From Halomonas sp. SpR8 (GTDB taxonomy: Bacteria > Pseudomonadota > Gammaproteobacteria > Pseudomonadales > Halomonadaceae), in the NCBI RefSeq assembly GCF_031010195.1, contig NZ_JAUAMC010000004.1, positions 248,001 through 312,000 on the forward strand: 64,000 bases of DNA, read 5' to 3'. Numbering within the stretch: position 1 is the first letter of the stretch; every line of letters starts with the position of its first letter. Positions 26,871 to 35,712 of the stretch are shown in pieces. The translations under genes were made by a program, and so were the position numbers. Under the pieces are notes generated by a model that had not been told where the DNA came from, ran no database searches, and saw only the letters and a program-made list of their open reading frames with translations.

Positions 26871-27926
26871 ATGGCTGAAGTAACCCTACGCGACATCGAA
26901 AAGACGTTTCATGGCAAAGAAACGGTCATCCCTAATCTAAATCTGCATATCGACGATGGCTCCTTTACCGTGCTGGTCGGGCCTTCTGGCTGCGGCAAGT
27001 CCACTTTGCTGCGCATGATTGCAGGCCTTGAAACCGTGACCCAGGGAACCATCACTATCGGTGGGGAGGACGTCACCACCGCCGAGCCGAGCGACCGGGA
27101 TATTGCCATGGTCTTTCAGTCCTACGCGCTCTATCCGCACATGACGGTCGCCCGCAATATCGACTTCGGTATGCGCCTGGCAAAGGTGCCCGTCAAAGAG
27201 CGTGAGGCCAAAGTCGCCGAGGCGGCACGCCTGCTCAATTTAGAGGATCTGTTGGAGCGTAAGCCCGCGGAGTTATCCGGTGGGCAGCGCCAGCGGGTGG
27301 CCATCGGCCGGGCGATTGTGCGCAGCCCCGGCGTATTTCTGTTCGATGAGCCGCTGTCTAATCTGGATGCCTCGTTACGCAACCGCATGCGGGTCGAGCT
27401 GGCCGAACTCCATCAACGGCTCGAAACCACCATGGTGTATGTCACCCACGACCAGGTTGAAGCGATGACCCTGGCCGACTGCATAGTGGTGATGAATGCC
27501 GGGCAGATAGAGCAGATGGGCAAACCCATGGCGCTTTACCAACGCCCTGAAACGCTGTTTGTCGCGGGCTTTATTGGTTCGCCGAAAATGAACTTGATCG
27601 AAGGGCCACTAGCGGCGGCCTATGGCGCCACCACTCTTGGTATTCGGCCCGAGCATCTAGAGGTAAGCCGCGAGCAGGGCGAGTGGAAAGGGCGTGTGCG
27701 GTTCATCGAGAAGCTCGGCGCTGACGCCTTTGCCTATGTGGATAGCGAGCAGGCCGGCCCGCTCACCGTGCGTCTCTCTGGCGATGTCGAGCTGAGTAAT
27801 GGCGACACGCTTTTTATGACGCCGCAACAGGCCCAGCTCCACGCGTTCGATGCCGAAGGGCAACGGCTGCCTGACGGCGCTGTCCACCAGGCTTCAAGTC
27901 GTCGCGAGAGCACGTTACACCACTAA
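26871..27926 (+). CDS. Sugar ABC transporter ATP-binding protein (MsmK/UgpC/MalK type)
   Basis: CUT1 ATPase of 351 residues that powers the MalFG-type permeases. Start at 26871, four bases after the GH43 stop; the longer open frame upstream overlaps GH43 and is rejected. Walker [10 protein letters not shown] at 37-45, Q-loop [13 protein letters not shown], signature [14 protein letters not shown], Walker [14 protein letters not shown]-loop [10 protein letters not shown]; from about 240 the OB-type regulatory domain (LGIRPEHL). Such ATPases often serve more than one CUT1 importer. It ends 24 bases before the 19-bp repeats. Confidence 0.93.
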   Translation: MAEVTLRDIEKTFHGKETVIPNLNLHIDDGSFTVLVGPSGCGKSTLLRMIAGLETVTQGTITIGGEDVTTAEPSDRDIAMVFQSYALYPHMTVARNIDFGMRLAKVPVKEREAKVAEAARLLNLEDLLERKPAELSGGQRQRVAIGRAIVRSPGVFLFDEPLSNLDASLRNRMRVELAELHQRLETTMVYVTHDQVEAMTLADCIVVMNAGQIEQMGKPMALYQRPETLFVAGFIGSPKMNLIEGPLAAAYGATTLGIRPEHLEVSREQGEWKGRVRFIEKLGADAFAYVDSEQAGPLTVRLSGDVELSNGDTLFMTPQQAQLHAFDAEGQRLPDGAVHQASSRRESTLHH

Positions 27927-27949
27927 CGATCGTCAATTTCCCACTCTTC

Positions 27950-28025
27950 AATAGACACAAAAACGCTTAATAGACACAAAAACGCTTAATAGACACAAAA
28001 ACGCTTAATAGACACAAAAACGCTC
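27950..28025 (+). repeat. Four perfect 19-bp tandem repeats upstream of the MFS gene
   Basis: The unit AATAGACACAAAAACGCTT starts at 27950, 27969, 27988 and 28007; the fourth copy ends in C instead of T. The array occupies almost all the spacer between the ATPase stop and the ribosome-binding site AAGGAG of the MFS gene at 28051. No dyad symmetry inside the unit. Confidence 0.9.
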
Positions 28026-28050
28026 AATAACAAATCCAAGGAGCTCGACA

Positions 28051-29457
28051 ATGACACAACAAAGAACGCTAAGCCGCTCATCGTATATTCTGGTGATCTG
28101 CTGTATTGCCGCCATCGGCGGTTTCCTGTTCGGCTTCGACAGTGGCGTGATCAACGGTACCGTCGATGGCCTGCAGACCACTTTTAACTCGGATAGCGCA
28201 GGCACGGGGTTCAATGTCGCCTCCATGCTGCTGGGCTGCGCGATTGGGGCCTTCTTTGCCGGTCGTCTGGCGGATCGCTTTGGCCGCCGCACGCTGCTGA
28301 TCGTGGCCGCGGTGTTTTTCCTGATTAGTGCCTGGGGGTCAGGCGTTGCCGGTAGTTCGATGGAGTTTGTGGTCTACCGCATTCTCGGTGGCCTTGCCGT
28401 CGGCGCCGCCAGCGTGATGACCCCGGCTTATATCAGTGAAGTCGCGCCATCGGCCTATCGTGGGCGTTTAGCTACGATCCAGCAGGTAGCGATCATCTCG
28501 GGTTTGTTTTTTGCCTTTCTGAGTAACTATGTCTTGGCTTATGTCGCGGGTTCGGCAACCACCGAGCTATGGTTTGGCTTCGCAACCTGGCGCTGGATGT
28601 TCTGGATTGAGCTGATACCGGCTGCCGTTTTTCTGGTGGCATTGCTGTTTATTCCGGAAAGCCCGCGTTACCTGATCAGTACCGGTAAGCAGGGCGAAGC
28701 CCGCCGGGTGCTGGGGTTAGTGATGCCTGAACGGGATGTCAGCACTAAAATTGATGAAATAAACACCACCCTGGATCAAGACCACAAGCCACGGTTGAGC
28801 GATGTGATGAACCGCACCACCGGCAAGATGCACGCTATTGTCTGGGTGGGGATTGGTTTGGCGGTTTTCCAGCAGTTGGTGGGCATTAACGTTGTTTTCT
28901 ACTACGGCGCGGTGCTATGGCAGTCGGTAGGTTTCTCCGAAGGCGATGCGCTGCTGATCAACGTGATCTCTGGTGCCGTGAGTATCGGCGCCTGCCTGCT
29001 GGCCATTGCGCTGATCGACAAAATTGGCCGCAAACCGCTGCTTTGGGGTGGTTCTGTGGGCATGGCGGCGACACTGGCGTGTCTCTCCTATGCGTTCTCT
29101 ACGGCCTCGATGGTGGATGGCAGTCTACAGCTATCCAGTGACATGGGCGTATTTGCGCTGCTGTGCGCCAACCTCTATGTGCTGTTCTTCAACGCCTCTT
29201 GGGGGCCGGTGATGTGGGTTATGCTGGGCGAGATGTTCCCCAATCAGATGCGCGGTTCGGGGCTGGCGATAGCAGGGCTTTTCCAGTGGCTGGCCAACTT
29301 CGGTATTACCATGACGTTTCCTATCATGCTGGCTTCTATCGGGTTGTTCGGTGCCTACGGCTTCTATGCGATCAGTGCCGTTGCCTCGGTCTTCTTCGTT
29401 ATGTACTTCGTCAAAGAGACGCGCGGTAAAGAGCTGGAAGAGATGGCCTACGAGTAA
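28051..29457 (+). CDS. MFS sugar porter (XylE/AraE/GalP type)
   Basis: Proton-coupled monosaccharide uptake at the inner membrane; 468 residues and 12 hydrophobic segments. Sugar-porter signatures: GFDSGVINGT in helix 1, RLADRFGRR and IDKIGRKPLL loop motifs, PESPRYL after helix 6, FQQLVGINVVFYYG in helix 7 and the C-terminal KETRGKELEE. AAGGAG lies seven bases before the ATG. The context of xylosidase, xylose and arabinose dehydrogenases makes xylose or arabinose the likely sugar. It closes the catabolic island and follows the 19-bp repeat array. Confidence 0.92.
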   Translation: MTQQRTLSRSSYILVICCIAAIGGFLFGFDSGVINGTVDGLQTTFNSDSAGTGFNVASMLLGCAIGAFFAGRLADRFGRRTLLIVAAVFFLISAWGSGVAGSSMEFVVYRILGGLAVGAASVMTPAYISEVAPSAYRGRLATIQQVAIISGLFFAFLSNYVLAYVAGSATTELWFGFATWRWMFWIELIPAAVFLVALLFIPESPRYLISTGKQGEARRVLGLVMPERDVSTKIDEINTTLDQDHKPRLSDVMNRTTGKMHAIVWVGIGLAVFQQLVGINVVFYYGAVLWQSVGFSEGDALLINVISGAVSIGACLLAIALIDKIGRKPLLWGGSVGMAATLACLSYAFSTASMVDGSLQLSSDMGVFALLCANLYVLFFNASWGPVMWVMLGEMFPNQMRGSGLAIAGLFQWLANFGITMTFPIMLASIGLFGAYGFYAISAVASVFFVMYFVKETRGKELEEMAYE

Positions 29458-29562
29458 TCCTTCTAGACTGCCCAGATTGCCTGATCAATCGGGGATCATG
29501 TGCCTATTTTAAACAGGATAAGGCTAGTTTTTATTAATAAAAACAAAAGGTTGGCATCGGTT

Positions 29563-29586
29563 TTAAACATATAAACGATTGTTTAA
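29563..29586. promoter_or_regulatory. Inverted repeat upstream of the acidic protein gene
   Basis: TTAAACA (29563-29569) and TGTTTAA (29580-29586) form a 7-bp dyad with a 10-base spacer, in the 293-base AT-rich spacer 29458-29750. It is about 165 bases before the gene, so it could be an operator near its promoter; nothing else is seen in that spacer. Confidence 0.4.
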
Positions 29587-29750
29587 TAGTGATTTTTATT
29601 TACGTTGGTCGAAAAGTGGCACGCTCGCTGCAGTATTAGTGGTGAGAGCGGATGGTAGGAAGACCTTACCCTCTCAACACTAAAACTAAGGTGCGATGCT
29701 CGTAAGCAAGTGCCGAAGTTTAAGCAGTAAAGCCATACAGGAGCAGTATC

Positions 29751-30047
29751 ATGATGAAGACGGAATCTCTCAAGAAACTTGGCATCCTAGGTGTATCATT
29801 TGGCCTAATGGCCAGCCCGCTTGCTTTTGCTCAAGTGGACAGCAGCGACGAGTACGAACCGACCCCGCAGGAAGAAACGACGCAGGATGATCAAGGCACC
29901 TACAACAGCTACGACACTGAGCAAGATAAAGGTTCGGATGTAGGTACTGAGTACGAAGAGGAAGAGCAAGAATTCACTTACGAAGAAGAGGAAGAGGAGC
30001 AAGAAGTCCCCGCCACTGATGAAGAGGAGGATGACTCCGGGTGGTAA
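29751..30047 (+). CDS. Small secreted, extremely acidic protein
   Basis: Unrecognised. 98 residues: signal peptide (hydrophobic 11-27, cleavage at AFAQ) and a mature part of about 70 residues composed largely of Glu, Asp, Gln, Thr and Tyr, with runs such as YEEEEQEFTYEEEEEEQE and no hydrophobic core, so it is probably disordered in the periplasm or outside. CAGGAG stands at a proper distance from the two adjacent ATGs (29751 and 29754). A strong terminator follows, so it is a single-gene unit with its own long leader. Possible roles, all speculative: cation or water binding, or buffering of the envelope in salt. Confidence 0.75.
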   Translation: MMKTESLKKLGILGVSFGLMASPLAFAQVDSSDEYEPTPQEETTQDDQGTYNSYDTEQDKGSDVGTEYEEEEQEFTYEEEEEEQEVPATDEEEDDSGW

Positions 30048-30096
30048 TTGCAACTTTTAAGGACTAACTTTTCTCGGGCTCATGGATGAGCCAACA

Positions 30097-30121
30097 GATG
30101 CCCCGCCCACTGCGGGGCATC
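30097..30121 (+). terminator. Intrinsic terminator after the acidic protein gene
   Basis: Perfect 10-bp stem GATGCCCCGC (30097-30106) / GCGGGGCATC (30112-30121), 5-base loop, then TTTGTGTGT on the plus strand. Confidence 0.85.
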
Positions 30122-30180
30122 TTTGTGTGTGGCCGTTAACACTGTCAACTCAAGCGGGCGATATCATTTCACGCTAAAGT

Positions 30181-30202
30181 GTTAAGCACCTTTATGCTTA
30201 AC
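30181..30202. promoter_or_regulatory. Inverted repeat upstream of the DUF1624 gene
   Basis: GTTAAGCA (30181-30188) and TGCTTAAC (30195-30202) are perfect arms around CCTTTA, 31 bases before the start codon. Operator or mRNA hairpin in the leader; no assignment possible. Confidence 0.45.
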
Positions 30203-30233
30203 CATTGACTACGGTGCCCACAAGGATGTCTTG

Positions 30234-31358
30234 ATGCCCCTGAACTGGATGCCCTTAAAATGGACAGAAAAGCCCCAACTGCCCAAGGCCGAAGGCCGCA
30301 TAGAGGCGATTGACTTAGCTCGTGGCCTAGCCATTGGCTTGATGATCATAAGCCACGCGGTCAGTGGGTTGGTGGGTATTCGCAACGTCCCTGACTGGGG
30401 CATGGTGCCGATCCATTTTCTGACTAAATTCTCCTCTTCGCTGTTTATTATGGTGTTTGGCATCGCGCTGGCGGTAGCGTTTCTTTCCCACACTCAAAGC
30501 GACGATTGGCCTAAACGCCGTTTGAAACTGTGGCTGCGCGCCGTAGAAGTGTGGTTCTGGTACAAAGCGCTGCTCGTTATTGAAATGTTGCCGTTCTATT
30601 CGCCCAGCGAAATTGTCGATGCCTTGCTCTATGGCCGTTTCGCAATTTGGGTAGAAATCTTAGGCTTCTACGCCATCGCGCTGCTATGGGTGCCGCTGAT
30701 TTTGCCGCTGTGGGCGCGGGCGCCGCTGTGGAGCCGACTAGCCTCGATTGGCGTGTTAATCGCGCTGACCGTTTGGCTGCAAAGCCTCACCTTCGGCGGC
30801 AACGATATTCTGAAGGCGCTACTGGTGGATCACGAAGACCACTATACCTGGGGGCAGATAAGCCGCGCACCCATGATTCTAGTGGGCCTTTTGATCGGTG
30901 AAGCCTTGCTACGCTGCTACTTTGAGCCTGCTGCGCGGCGGCGGCTGGTGTTGACCCTACTAGGGCTGGGTGCACTAATGGTCGCCGGATTTTATGGCTT
31001 GGCGTTTGCTAGTGGCGATGTGCATGCGGCGATGCTGGCGGTGGCGAAAAATGTTGGCAAACATCCGCCAGGGCTAGAATTTATGCTGTTTAGTCTGGGC
31101 GGCGCGCTGGTGCTATTAGCCGCCGCGCTTGCTGGCGGCACCAACGCGGCAAAGGCTTTAATGCCGCTGACGATTGTCGGCTCTAACGCCCTCATGGCGT
31201 TTATCTTCCATATTTTGATGATCTTCTTAGTGCTGCGCTTTCTATGGGAAGGCGAGGGAATGTACACCTATCCACAGGCACTTGGCGTGGGCGGGCTGTT
31301 GATACTGGGTGCTGCGGCGTGGATTTGGTTAACACGTTGGATAGCCCAGCACCGTTAA
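30234..31358 (+). CDS. DUF1624 / heparan-alpha-glucosaminide N-acetyltransferase-like membrane protein
   Basis: Multi-pass inner-membrane protein, about 374 residues from the ATG at 30234 (AAGGA seven bases upstream; a TTG just before it is less likely). The N-terminus RIEAIDLARGLAIGLMIISHA is the conserved first helix of the DUF1624/YeiB acyltransferase group, with the Asp-x-x-Arg-Gly pattern and a His in the membrane. About ten further helices follow. Family members are thought to move acyl groups across the membrane onto sugars, but substrates are mostly unknown. It lies 30 bases before a serine hydrolase gene and may be cotranscribed with it. Confidence 0.65.
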   Translation: MPLNWMPLKWTEKPQLPKAEGRIEAIDLARGLAIGLMIISHAVSGLVGIRNVPDWGMVPIHFLTKFSSSLFIMVFGIALAVAFLSHTQSDDWPKRRLKLWLRAVEVWFWYKALLVIEMLPFYSPSEIVDALLYGRFAIWVEILGFYAIALLWVPLILPLWARAPLWSRLASIGVLIALTVWLQSLTFGGNDILKALLVDHEDHYTWGQISRAPMILVGLLIGEALLRCYFEPAARRRLVLTLLGLGALMVAGFYGLAFASGDVHAAMLAVAKNVGKHPPGLEFMLFSLGGALVLLAAALAGGTNAAKALMPLTIVGSNALMAFIFHILMIFLVLRFLWEGEGMYTYPQALGVGGLLILGAAAWIWLTRWIAQHR

Positions 31359-31388
31359 ACACGATCCATCATTTAGGGAGTTTACGAT

Positions 31389-32519
31389 TTGCGACACTGG
31401 ATACAGCGCGGACTGGTAGCCGTAGCACTTTTCATGGCGCTACCCGCACATGCAGATGCGTACGAAACCAATTGGTACTATGAAGTCGATAAACAGAGCG
31501 CTTGGCAGGGCGATTTAACCGCTCGTTTACAGGCCATCGAAGAGGTGTTTGCGGGTCGGCTGGGGGTTTATGTACAAAACCTCGCCAGTGGCGAAGCCTA
31601 CTCCTGGCGTGCTGAAGATCCTTGGTACTTAGCCTCGCTAATCAAAATACCGGTGGCGGCCCAGGTGCTCGCCGAGCGTCAGGCAGGCACGCTCTCTCTG
31701 GATGAGCGGTTAACCCTTGCGCGGAGTGACTTTGTCGATGGCGCAGGGCCTACCAACTGGCACGACCCCGGCACACCTATCTCGATCCGCTACTTAATGG
31801 AGCAGATGATTACCGTCAGCGATAACACCGCCACCGATATGTTGATTGATCGGGTGGGGCTTGAGGAGGTAAATGAGCGCGCTCGCTTGATGATTGCGTC
31901 AAGCGGCGGCAACCCGGATGCGATTGGCCCTATCTCTAAACTGGTCGGTGTACGCCAGGGGGTTTATGGCGAGCTGCACCCGGATGCGCGCGAGCTTGGC
32001 GGAATGGATTTTATCGCCCTGCGCCAGCACCCGGTGAGCCAACGCGGGCAGGCGTTAGCCCGAATGCTGGGAGTCAGCACGGCGTCTTTCACGCAGCCGG
32101 ATTACGACCACGCTTTTGATGCGTACGAAGCCACAGGTGAGAACGTTGGCACCTTAAGTGCTTTTGGCGACCTATTGGCTAGCCTGCATACTGTTCAGCA
32201 ACGACCGGGTATGGATGATGTAAATGCCGAGCAGCGGCAAATGCTGCTGGACGTGATGCGGCGAACCAGTTCCGGCAAACAGCGTCTTAAGGCGGGTATG
32301 GGAAGCGGCATAAGCTTTGCCCATAAAACCGGCACCCAGCAGCGCCGCAGTTGCGATGCGGGCATTGCCGAGAGCGACAACGTTAATACTGCAACAGAAG
32401 GGCCGTGGGTAATTGTCAGCTGTACTCGCGGGCCACTGGCCGTTAGTGCCCACGAGCGTGCCATGTCCAGTGTGGGCGAAGCGTTGCGTTATAGCGGAGC
32501 ACTGGGTAAGCCGTGGTAA
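31389..32519 (+). CDS. Serine hydrolase of class A beta-lactamase fold
   Basis: Exported protein of 376 residues starting at a TTG (31389) behind TAGGGAG; signal peptide cleaved after AHA near residue 21. Penicillin-recognising motifs: Ser83-x-x-Lys86 (SLIK), SDN at 144-146 and KTGT at 313-316. The usual class A Glu166 motif ExxLN is not evident; instead about 100 residues of unfamiliar sequence separate SDN from the region equivalent to TTP. It is therefore better called a Beta-lactamase2-type serine hydrolase than a lactamase. Upstream neighbour is the DUF1624 membrane protein. Peptidoglycan or ester substrate is possible. Confidence 0.8.
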   Translation: MRHWIQRGLVAVALFMALPAHADAYETNWYYEVDKQSAWQGDLTARLQAIEEVFAGRLGVYVQNLASGEAYSWRAEDPWYLASLIKIPVAAQVLAERQAGTLSLDERLTLARSDFVDGAGPTNWHDPGTPISIRYLMEQMITVSDNTATDMLIDRVGLEEVNERARLMIASSGGNPDAIGPISKLVGVRQGVYGELHPDARELGGMDFIALRQHPVSQRGQALARMLGVSTASFTQPDYDHAFDAYEATGENVGTLSAFGDLLASLHTVQQRPGMDDVNAEQRQMLLDVMRRTSSGKQRLKAGMGSGISFAHKTGTQQRRSCDAGIAESDNVNTATEGPWVIVSCTRGPLAVSAHERAMSSVGEALRYSGALGKPW

Positions 32520-32568
32520 ACTACCGCCCCGAATGACCCCTCAGAACATAATTAGTTAGGAGTAACCT

Positions 32569-32847
32569 ATGACACGCGCCAGCGCCCGCCACATTTTGGT
32601 CAGCAGTGAAGAGCAGTGCTTAGCACTCAAAAAAGAGATCGAAAACGGCCGCGATTTTGCGGAAGTTGCCAAAGAGCACTCCAGCTGCCCCTCCAGCCGT
32701 CAAGGCGGCGACTTGGGTAGCTTCGGCCCCGGACAAATGGTGCCCGAGTTCGACAAAGTCGTCTTCAATGACGAAGTAGGCCAAGTACACGGTCCGGTGA
32801 AAACCCAGTTTGGCTACCACCTGCTAGAAGTTACCGAACGCTCTTAA
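32569..32847 (+). CDS. ppiC: Small parvulin peptidyl-prolyl isomerase
   Basis: Single-domain cytoplasmic rotamase of 92 residues, the same size as E. coli PpiC. ASARHILV at the start, the central SSCPSSRQGGDLGSFGPGQMVPEFD and the C-terminal VKTQFGYHLLEV are classic parvulin blocks containing the active-site Cys/Asp, Met, Phe and His. TTAGGAG precedes the ATG. Stand-alone, 50 bases after the hydrolase and 82 bases before the ABC exporter. Confidence 0.93.
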   Translation: MTRASARHILVSSEEQCLALKKEIENGRDFAEVAKEHSSCPSSRQGGDLGSFGPGQMVPEFDKVVFNDEVGQVHGPVKTQFGYHLLEVTERS

Positions 32848-32893
32848 CTTTTCCACCAACCGCTCTTAATTCTGCCTAAAAGGCCGTCAAGCG

Positions 32894-32913
32894 CCGCAGC
32901 CACTAGGCTGCGG
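32894..32913 (+). other. Stem-loop directly before the YadG-like gene
   Basis: CCGCAGCC (32894-32901) / GGCTGCGG (32906-32913) with a 4-base loop, ending three bases before the ribosome-binding site GAGGAG. There is no U-tract. It could be a terminator of ppiC with weak tail or a translation-control hairpin. Confidence 0.5.
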
Positions 32914-32928
32914 TGTGAGGAGTACGCC

Positions 32929-33870
32929 TTGAACGACCCAATTATTGCGATTAAAGGCCTGAATAAAACCTACGAAGGTGGCTTTCATGCCCTAACCCAC
33001 ATTGATTTAACCATTCAGCGTGGTGAAATCTTTGCGCTGCTTGGCCCCAACGGGGCAGGCAAAACGACCCTGATCAGCGTTGTATGCGGTTTGGTCAACC
33101 CCACCGCTGGCCATGTGCTGGTCGATGGGTTCGATAATATTACCCATTACCGCCAAGCCCGCGAGCGCATTGGTCTGGTGCCCCAAGAGCTTACTAACGA
33201 AGCGTTTGAAACCGTCTGGAACACCGTGAGCTTCAGCCGTGGCCTGTTTGGTAAAGCGCCCAATCCAGCGCATATTGAGAAAGTGCTCAAGTCGCTGGCG
33301 CTATGGGATAAACGCAACAACCGTTTAATCACGCTATCGGGCGGTATGAAGCGTCGCGTGCTGATCGCTAAAGCGCTCTCCCACGAGCCACGCATTCTTT
33401 TTTTGGATGAGCCCACCGCCGGAGTGGATGTTGAACTCCGCCGCGAGATGTGGGAAGTCGTGCGTCAGCTGCGCGAGAACGGCGTCACTATCATCTTGAC
33501 CACTCACTACATCGAAGAAGCCGAAGAGATGGCCGACCGTATCGGCGTGATCAATGGCGGTGAGCTGGTGCTGGTAGAAGGAAAAGCCGCCTTGATGAGC
33601 AAACTAGGCAGCAAGCAGCTGACGCTTAACCTGCACAGCCCGTTAGCCGAGATGCCTGCCAGCTTGCAGCGCTATGAACTGAGCTTAGGGGCGGAAGGGC
33701 ATGAGCTGGTTTATACCTACGACGGCAGTCAGGAAGAGGACGGCCACGCCATTTCAGAGCTGCTAACCGCGCTAGAGCGCGAAGGCATCACCTTTAAAGA
33801 CCTAAATACCCGGCAGAGTTCGCTGGAAGATATTTTTGTCGATTTGGTTAATCCTAAGGAGCGTGCATGA
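32929..33870 (+). CDS. yadG: ABC-2 type exporter ATP-binding protein (YadG-like)
   Basis: ATPase of a two-gene ABC-2 exporter, 313 residues, TTG start at 32929 after GAGGAG. Walker [10 protein letters not shown] near residue 42, signature [15 protein letters not shown], Walker [14 protein letters not shown]-loop [15 protein letters not shown]; the C-terminal third resembles YadG/NodI-type ATPases. Overlaps the permease by four bases. E. coli YadGH has no settled substrate; polysaccharide, lipid or drug export are possible. Confidence 0.85.
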   Translation: MNDPIIAIKGLNKTYEGGFHALTHIDLTIQRGEIFALLGPNGAGKTTLISVVCGLVNPTAGHVLVDGFDNITHYRQARERIGLVPQELTNEAFETVWNTVSFSRGLFGKAPNPAHIEKVLKSLALWDKRNNRLITLSGGMKRRVLIAKALSHEPRILFLDEPTAGVDVELRREMWEVVRQLRENGVTIILTTHYIEEAEEMADRIGVINGGELVLVEGKAALMSKLGSKQLTLNLHSPLAEMPASLQRYELSLGAEGHELVYTYDGSQEEDGHAISELLTALEREGITFKDLNTRQSSLEDIFVDLVNPKERA

Positions 33871-34628
33871 ACCTACATCCCGTCCGCGCTATCTATATGG
33901 CGGAAATGGCCCGCACGCGCCGCACGCTGCTGCAGAGCATTGTCTCGCCGGTGATCTCCACATCGCTCTACTTTGTGGTGTTTGGTGCCGCGATCGGCTC
34001 ACGCATCAGTGAGGTCAACGGGGTCAGCTATGGGGCCTTCATCGTGCCTGGGCTGATTATGTTGATGCTGTTGACCCAAAGCGTCTCGAACGCTTCCTTC
34101 GGCATCTTTTTTCCCAAGTTCTCCGGCAGTATTTACGAGCTGCTTTCGGCGCCAATCTCGCATTTAGAGATTGTCATTGGCTATGTAGGCGCAGCGGCCT
34201 CGAAATCGATCCTGCTGGGGCTGATTATTCTGGCGACCTCTGGCTTGTTTGTTCCGCTGGAAATCGCCCACCCGTTTTGGATGCTGTTCTTTCTGGTGCT
34301 GACGGCCGTCACCTTCAGCTTGCTGGGTTTTATCATCGGCATTTGGGCCGATGGCTTTGACCGCTTGCAGTTGGTGCCGCTGTTAGTGATTACCCCGCTG
34401 ACCTTTTTGGGTGGCAGCTTCTACTCCATTGATATGCTGCCACCGTTTTGGCAAACCATCACTCTGGCAAACCCGGTGGTGTATCTGGTGAGCGGCTTTC
34501 GCTGGAGCTTTTACGGCATCAGCGACGTTAGCCTGGCGGCGAGTGTGGGCATGATTGCACTATTTCTCGTTGTTTGCCTGGGTACGATTGGCTGGATTTT
34601 CCGCACCGGTTATCGCCTAAAACCCTGA
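33867..34628 (+). CDS. yadH: ABC-2 type exporter permease (YadH-like)
   Basis: Inner-membrane partner of the preceding ATPase: 253 residues, six hydrophobic segments, ABC-2 signature around [20 protein letters not shown] and [23 protein letters not shown] overlap with the ATPase stop and AAGGAG before the start show coupling. Ends with a basic tail. The next gene, ndpA, is 34 bases downstream but of unrelated function. Confidence 0.87.
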   Translation: MNLHPVRAIYMAEMARTRRTLLQSIVSPVISTSLYFVVFGAAIGSRISEVNGVSYGAFIVPGLIMLMLLTQSVSNASFGIFFPKFSGSIYELLSAPISHLEIVIGYVGAAASKSILLGLIILATSGLFVPLEIAHPFWMLFFLVLTAVTFSLLGFIIGIWADGFDRLQLVPLLVITPLTFLGGSFYSIDMLPPFWQTITLANPVVYLVSGFRWSFYGISDVSLAASVGMIALFLVVCLGTIGWIFRTGYRLKP

Positions 34629-34662
34629 CGTTTTTTTAAACTCTGGACGCTAGTAAACCCTT

Positions 34663-35676
34663 ATGCCGTTACTGCAAAGTATTGTGCACCGCCTAGACCC
34701 GACGCTTGACGGTGAGCGCTTAACCCTAACCGCCGCCCCCCAGTCAGAACAGGCTAATGCCAGCGACGACTCGGTAATGGCGAGTTTGGTGGGTGCGCTC
34801 AACGACACCTACAACACCAAGCCCAAAGGCTGGGGACGTTTCGCTGAAGAGGGCGATCAGACCGGGCCGCTAGCCGTGTGGCTACGCGACTATCTTGCCG
34901 GTGAGCAGAGCTTTGCCGAGCTTTCGGTTGCGCTGGCCGAACGGCTCGCCAAACAGCTTCAAGAACAGCTGTCAGTGAGCGGTTACTTAGTGATCAGCCA
35001 CCAGCGCCAGGGCGATACCGAAACGCTGTTGATGGCTTTGGTACACCAGCGTGAAGGGATCGGTATTAACGATGAGCACCACGCCGTGCCTGCTGCCCAA
35101 CTTAATACCAGCCAACTCACTCTGGCGGCGCGCATCAACCTCACTCAGTGGCAGAGCGATGCGCCGAATGCACAATATGTCTCGTTTCTAAAAGATCGCG
35201 GCGGTAAAAAACTCGCTGAGGGCTTGGTGGCGCTGTTGGGAATGGAGGAGGGCGTTGACGCTCCGGCGGAAACCCGCACGCTGCTCAAGGCATTTAGCGA
35301 CTACGTCGAAAAAGAGGATTATGACGACGAGGTGAGTCGTGAAAAAACCGACACCCTTGTGGATTACGCTAACGAACAGCTGCGACGTGGCGAGCCCATG
35401 ACCCTGGAAGAGCTATCCGGATTGGTGGACGAACAGCAGCCGAAAGCCTTTTACGAGCATATTCGTAACGCTGATTACGGGCTCTCGCCGGAGATTCCTC
35501 CGGATAAACGCACCTTAAGCCAGTTCCGCCGTTTTACTGGGCGCGCCGGTGGCGTTTCCATCAGTTTTGACTCCCACCTGCTGGGCTCCAGCATCGAGTA
35601 CGATGCCGCCCAGGATCGTCTGATTATCAAGCAGGTACCCAAGCAGTTAAGAGAGCAGCTCACCAAGAAGGATTGA
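34663..35676 (+). CDS. ndpA: Nucleoid-associated protein NdpA/YejK
   Basis: 337-residue nucleoid-associated protein matching E. coli YejK in length and layout: VSGYLVISHQRQ strand region, ARINLTQW, YVSFLKDRGGKKLAEG and the C-terminal GGVSISFDSHLLG with LIIKQVPKQLREQL. Function in chromosome organisation or as a nuclease inhibitor target is known only loosely for the family. Cytoplasmic. No strong ribosome-binding site before the ATG. Followed after 36 bases by the TerB gene. Confidence 0.9.
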   Translation: MPLLQSIVHRLDPTLDGERLTLTAAPQSEQANASDDSVMASLVGALNDTYNTKPKGWGRFAEEGDQTGPLAVWLRDYLAGEQSFAELSVALAERLAKQLQEQLSVSGYLVISHQRQGDTETLLMALVHQREGIGINDEHHAVPAAQLNTSQLTLAARINLTQWQSDAPNAQYVSFLKDRGGKKLAEGLVALLGMEEGVDAPAETRTLLKAFSDYVEKEDYDDEVSREKTDTLVDYANEQLRRGEPMTLEELSGLVDEQQPKAFYEHIRNADYGLSPEIPPDKRTLSQFRRFTGRAGGVSISFDSHLLGSSIEYDAAQDRLIIKQVPKQLREQLTKKD

Positions 35677-35712
35677 GTTTACGACAAGGCTCTCTCTAGC
35701 CAGGAGAATTCT

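Noticed and set aside
27950..28025. CRISPR array
   Set aside because: Repeats are directly adjacent without spacers and the unit is only 19 bp; it is a simple tandem repeat.
31389..32519. Antibiotic-inactivating class A beta-lactamase
   Set aside because: No ExxLN glutamate motif is evident and the sequence between SDN and KTG is atypical, so resistance should not be claimed.
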